This document shows positions 21,301 to 23,945 of a stretch of 23,945 nt of DNA, piece after piece. The DNA is from UBA1367 sp040268355 (GTDB lineage: Bacteria > Actinomycetota > Coriobacteriia > Coriobacteriales > Atopobiaceae), in assembly GCA_040268355.1 (NCBI GenBank), contig JAWRIT010000025.1, positions 1 to 23,945 of the forward strand. Reading direction: 5' to 3'. A model generated the notes under the pieces. The model was not told the DNA's origin, ran no database searches, and saw only the letters and a program-made list of their open reading frames with translations. How positions within the stretch are numbered: position 1 is the stretch's first letter; each line of letters opens with the position of its first letter. The position numbers and the translations under genes were made by a program.

Positions 21301-22240
21301 CCTCCATGTGCTTACGGTTGGTGTTGTCCAGCTGGTCGGCCGTGCCGATGCAGCTGAGGATGTCCTGCGTGGGAGCGTCGTCGCGCGTGAGGTAGTGGAA
21401 GTCGTTGGTGGCCACGACCTTGATGTCCAGCTTGCGGGCCAGCTTGACGAGCTGCTCGTCGAGGGTGCGGTCGGTGAGACCCCCGCGAAACTCCAGGCCG
21501 TGGTCCTGGATCTCGATGTAGAAGTCCTCCCCGAAGATGTCCTGGTAGGTGCGGGCCCAGCGTTCGGCCTCGTCAAAGTTGCCGTCAAGGATGTTCTGCG
21601 GGATGATGCCCTGCACGCAGGCGCTCTGGCAAATGATGCCCTCGTGGAACTCCCGCAGCATGGCGAGCGTGGTGCGCGGCTTGTAATAGAACATCTCGTT
21701 GGCGGCCTTGGACATCATTTTCATGAGGTTCACGTAGCCGACCTCGTTCTTGGCGAGCAGGATGAGGTGGTAGCGGCGCTGCTTGGTGCCGCGGTCGATG
21801 GTGTCGTCGGTGATGAAGTAGGCCTCGCAGCCAAAGATGGGCTTGATGACGGGCTCGGGCCTGCAGGCGTCCACGGCCGCGAGGGCGGCGTCACGCTCCT
21901 TGGAGCCGCCGGCCGCGTTCCAAGCGGCCACGTCGCGCTCCCACTGGGCATGCACGCGGTCGTGCGGCCCGGCGTCGGGGGCATCCGGCGCGGGCTCGTC
22001 GAGCTCCCACCCCTTCTGGAGGCACTCGCGATCGTGCGACCACTGCCGGTAGTTCGCCGCCGCGCTGTTGTACTTGCGGCACTCGAGGTCGAAGTTGGGC
22101 ACCCCGAACAGATAGCCGTGGTCGGTGAGGGCAAGCGCGGGCATCTTGAGGTCGACGGCCCGCTTGACCATGTCGGGGATGGGGGTCGCCCCGTCGAGGA
22201 TCGAGAAGTCCGAGTGGTTGTGGAGGTGAACGAACGCCAT
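18329..22240 (-). CDS. dnaE: DNA polymerase III alpha subunit DnaE
   Basis: The 1303-residue replicative polymerase is longer than the usual 1150-1180. It begins with a PHP domain that keeps the HLHNH (5-9), TDH (39-41), GCE (137-139) and NDFHY (279-283) residues, suggesting possible metal binding. Between about residues 54 and 131 there is an inserted charged, Ala/Pro-containing segment of about 70 residues. The catalytic core shows GPGRGSAAGA (437-446) and PDIDMDF (478-484, Asp479 and Asp481), with the third Asp in KMDFLGL. Thumb and fingers, the HhH element FAGIRGVGEGVGEAI and a C-terminal OB fold (IHLAGMVSSVAKK) follow. The ATG at 22240 has AAAGG seven bases upstream. TAGAAT at 22279-22274 is a likely -10, giving a short leader. 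Confidence 0.97.
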   Translation of the reverse strand: MAFVHLHNHSDFSILDGATPIPDMVKRAVDLKMPALALTDHGYLFGVPNFDLECRKYNSAAANYRQWSHDRECLQKGWELDEPAPDAPDAGPHDRVHAQWERDVAAWNAAGGSKERDAALAAVDACRPEPVIKPIFGCEAYFITDDTIDRGTKQRRYHLILLAKNEVGYVNLMKMMSKAANEMFYYKPRTTLAMLREFHEGIICQSACVQGIIPQNILDGNFDEAERWARTYQDIFGEDFYIEIQDHGLEFRGGLTDRTLDEQLVKLARKLDIKVVATNDFHYLTRDDAPTQDILSCIGTADQLDNTNRKHMEGTEFYLKTEKEMRALFSWVPEAIDTTVEIADKCNYELDWTDMYLPKFPGLAEGETSEERFRTECEQGLARRYGDDWRELTIGGVSVRERFEYEYDVICTKGFADYFLIVQEYVRWAKERGIGVGPGRGSAAGAIVAYAMDITTFDPLENGLMFERFLSVERSEMPDIDMDFDDERRLEVIQHVRELYGAERVSHVITYSTIKAKQAINDANRVLGFPVYMGQRLSKMISNDPKAKLAFVLEKTPGKEDLFSADFREAYERDADARRIIDAALAIEGKTRGEGVHACAVLIAPTPVNDHVPTKLDTKGGVEITQYEGHSVADMGLLKMDFLGLRTLTVISKALRNIRANYPSAADIDAVPEAVRATIKPDASCVDIDVDAIPFDDPETFALMGRGHTAGVFQIESAGMTATIKGMQPREYKQVVALIALYRPGPLGAGMVSDYIDRMNGRKQVAFYDDRLSEILEETYGTMVYQEQVMQISMKMCGFSAGESDSRIRKPVAKKKIKMLTDEIFHWEDGKDETIYDHWMNGAEANQYSRAIAQKIWDDVLEFASYAFNKSHSAGYAILVMQTAWLKAYFPKEYMASVLTSYMGKTEKIVHYVTACRHEGISVLPPDINESGKDFTATAEGIRFGFAGIRGVGEGVGEAIMAERETGGPFKTLHDFVERVDASQANRRVVEALIKSGAFDSTGYTRMQMMHFVDKNNPENIIDAAIKRQKDRAAGQSSLFDMFADVAGSGFESDVPEPDGVEWDRTFKLAQEREVLGIYVSDHPLRPYEYALSKARDYLISDIEVSEEYLNPATGTASTRYRVPEGKPIHLAGMVSSVAKKTTKNGDNMAIVTLEDMEGEITLVVFPKLYRQCAATLSGEVDRETGESVGNVFVRVTGKLERSDRGSQIICQDVQAMELSDRTNRPKVFEVFMTPRMLSYDRMQDLSAIFSRYGGMDRVELFVQEASGNTMRMELPMRVDARSVLLKAEVIDLIGQEGRVVCA

Positions 22241-22273
22241 GCGGCAGCCTTTCGCGCGAGGGTGTGGGTTCCC

Positions 22274-22279
22274 ATTCTA
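22274..22279 (-). promoter_or_regulatory. Putative -10 of dnaE
   Basis: TAGAAT on the minus strand, inside TTAGAATGG, lies 33 bases upstream of the dnaE start in a less GC-rich patch. No convincing -35 hexamer is found at 16-18 bases. Confidence 0.35.
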
Positions 22280-22457
22280 ACCGAGCCGCAGGACGGCAAT
22301 CGGACATGCCGCCAGCGCGTCAAAAGGTGGCGAGTTGGCCGCGTCGCCGCAGGAAGCGCCCCCAAAGCTCGCACATCTGACGGGGGTGTGTGCACCGCCG
22401 TGGTTCGGGTACCATCGTAGGGTCCAAGAAACCTCCACCCACCTAAGGAGCATCCAT

Positions 22458-23855
22458 ATGGAACGACCGAACGCCTGGTCCCGCTACACCACCGAACAAC
22501 TCGAGGAGCTCGAGCAGCTCGCCAGCGACTACACCGCCTTCATCTCGCGCAACAAGACCGAACGCGAGTGCGTCGCCGACGCCATCGAGCTCGCCCGCGC
22601 CGCCGGCTACCGCAGCCTCGAGGAGTGCATCGCCGAAGGTGCCCAGCTCACCGCCGGAGACCGCGTCTACGCCAACATGCGCGGCAAGTCGCTCATCCTG
22701 GTGGAGATCGGCCGCGCCGACCTCACCGAAGGCGTCAACATCTTGGGCGCCCACGTGGACAGCCCGCGCCTCGACGTCAAGCAGAACCCCGTCGAGGAGA
22801 AGAACGATCTCGTCTATCTCGACACGCACTACTACGGCGGCATCAAGAAGTACCAGTGGGTCGCCCTGCCGCTGGCCATCCACGGCGTCGTGGCCAAGAA
22901 GGACGGCACCGTCGTGCCCATCGTCGTGGGAGAGGACGCGGGAGACCCCGTCTTCACGATCTCCGACCTGCTCGTCCACCTGGCGAGCGAGCAGCTCGAG
23001 AAGAACGGCGCCAAGGTCATCGAGGGCGAGCTGCTCGACGTGCTCGTCGGCCACAAGCCGGTCGTGATCGAGGACGAGAAGGACAAGAAGGACCTGGTCA
23101 AGCGCCATCTGCTGACGCTTCTAAAGGAGCGCTACGACATCGAGGAGCAGGACCTGCTCTCCGCCGAGCTCGAGGTGGTGCCCGCCGGACCTGCGCGCGA
23201 CCTGGGCTTTGACCGCTCGATGATCCTGGGCTACGGCCACGATGACCGCAGCTGCTCCTACCCCAGCCTGCGCGCCCAGCTCGCCCTTGCCGAGCCGCCC
23301 GCGCGGACCGCGCTCACGATCCTGGTGGACAAGGAGGAGATCGGCTCGGTGGGTGCCACCGGCATGGAGAGCCGCTTCTTCGAGAACGTGGTGGCCGAGC
23401 TGCTGGCGCTCACCGGCCACGGCGACGGCACGCTGGCCCTGCGCCGCTGCCTGACCAACTCCGACATGCTCTCCAGCGACGTCTCCGCCGGCTTCGACCC
23501 CTCGTTCGCCAGCGCCTTCGAGCCCAAGAACGCCGCCTACCTGGGGCACGGCCTCACGTTCAACAAGTACACCGGGCGCGGTGGCAAGGGCGGCTCCAAC
23601 GACGCCGACGCCGAGTACGTGGCACGCATCCGCGCCTGCATGGATGCCCACGACGTGGCCTGGCAAACCGCCGAGCTCGGCAAGGTCGACCAAGGCGGCG
23701 GCGGGACCATCGCCTACATCCTGGCCAACTACGGCATCCGCGTCATCGACTGCGGCGTGCCGGTACTCTCGATGCACGCGCCCTGGGAGACCATCTCCAA
23801 GGCCGACCTCTACGAGGCGTACTGCGGCTACCAGGCGTTTCTCACGCTGGCGTAG
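22458..23855 (+). CDS. M18 family aminopeptidase
   Basis: The 465-residue cytosolic zinc enzyme removes N-terminal residues from peptides. The di-zinc site of the M18 family is complete: His99 and Asp101 in GAHVDSPRLD, Glu293-Glu294 in DKEEIGS, Asp341 or nearby in SSDVSAGFDP, and His440 in SMHAPWE. The sequence GYGHDDRSCSY (258-268) supplies the other conserved Asp pair. The length is normal. The ATG at 22458 has AAGGAG seven bases upstream; the frame continues upstream across the probable promoter (TACCAT at 22410-22415), so a longer start is rejected. The gene is divergent from dnaE. The stop codon lies only 90 bases from the end of the window, and no further gene can be seen. Confidence 0.95.
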   Translation: MERPNAWSRYTTEQLEELEQLASDYTAFISRNKTERECVADAIELARAAGYRSLEECIAEGAQLTAGDRVYANMRGKSLILVEIGRADLTEGVNILGAHVDSPRLDVKQNPVEEKNDLVYLDTHYYGGIKKYQWVALPLAIHGVVAKKDGTVVPIVVGEDAGDPVFTISDLLVHLASEQLEKNGAKVIEGELLDVLVGHKPVVIEDEKDKKDLVKRHLLTLLKERYDIEEQDLLSAELEVVPAGPARDLGFDRSMILGYGHDDRSCSYPSLRAQLALAEPPARTALTILVDKEEIGSVGATGMESRFFENVVAELLALTGHGDGTLALRRCLTNSDMLSSDVSAGFDPSFASAFEPKNAAYLGHGLTFNKYTGRGGKGGSNDADAEYVARIRACMDAHDVAWQTAELGKVDQGGGGTIAYILANYGIRVIDCGVPVLSMHAPWETISKADLYEAYCGYQAFLTLA

Positions 23856-23892
23856 GTCCTGAGCCACGCGCGCAACGGGGCTGGCACGGGGG

Positions 23893-23945
<53 letters not shown>

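Noticed and set aside
18317..22420. Open frame of 1367 codons on the plus strand opposite dnaE
   Set aside because: It is an antisense shadow caused by high GC at third codon positions; the translation is His/Val/Leu/Asp-rich without domains, while the opposite strand encodes an unmistakable DnaE.

Overview
The window looks like a chromosome segment from a high-GC, anaerobic actinobacterium. The best guess is a coriobacterium of the Olsenella/Atopobium/Collinsella kind. This rests on strong GC bias at third codon positions, a class II desulfoferrodoxin (anaerobe-type superoxide reductase), a twin-arginine lipoprotein signal, a TrpXYZ-like ABC cassette, AGGAGG-type ribosome binding sites with many GTG starts, and an enlarged DnaE. 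The lineage is an inference; no rRNA or tRNA gene is present to fix it.

Layout. (1) 1-1150: two small genes of unknown function on the minus strand (one two-helix membrane protein, one 76-residue soluble protein) in a less GC-rich region, with a visible promoter and a good intrinsic terminator. (2) 1153-3462: a paaK-type aryl-CoA ligase gene followed by a tandem-ACT protein (minus), divergent from an acylphosphatase (plus). (3) 3679-6483: a three-gene ABC importer (lipoprotein, permease, ATPase) with a strong hairpin between the first two genes. (4) 6511-9959: recQ (minus), divergent from an EamA transporter and a phosphopantetheinyl-transferase-like gene. (5) 9970-12950: a small acidic protein and the ruvC-ruvA-ruvB operon (minus), which has a perfect LexA/SOS operator upstream. 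(6) 13084-15354: desulfoferrodoxin translationally coupled to a NAD-synthetase-like protein that has lost its visible catalytic motifs. (7) 15651-18220: an Abi_2/HEPN protein and a convergent AAA-ATPase/PD-(D/E)XK protein, a small accessory or defence-type patch. (8) 18329-23855: dnaE (minus), divergent from an M18 aminopeptidase. The window ends in 52 consecutive G, most likely a sequencing artefact at a contig end.

How it fits together. Most of the window is housekeeping: DNA repair and replication (recQ, ruvCAB, dnaE), nutrient uptake, and oxygen defence. The parts that deserve a second look are the apparently dead NAD-synthetase homologue coupled to desulfoferrodoxin, the Abi/AAA pair with duplicated GC-rich hairpins in front of the abi gene, a RecQ that lacks its winged-helix domain, a DnaE with about 70 extra residues inside its PHP domain, and several inverted or direct repeats placed at promoters and leaders. 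I see no CRISPR array, tRNA, rRNA, insertion sequence or complete prophage.
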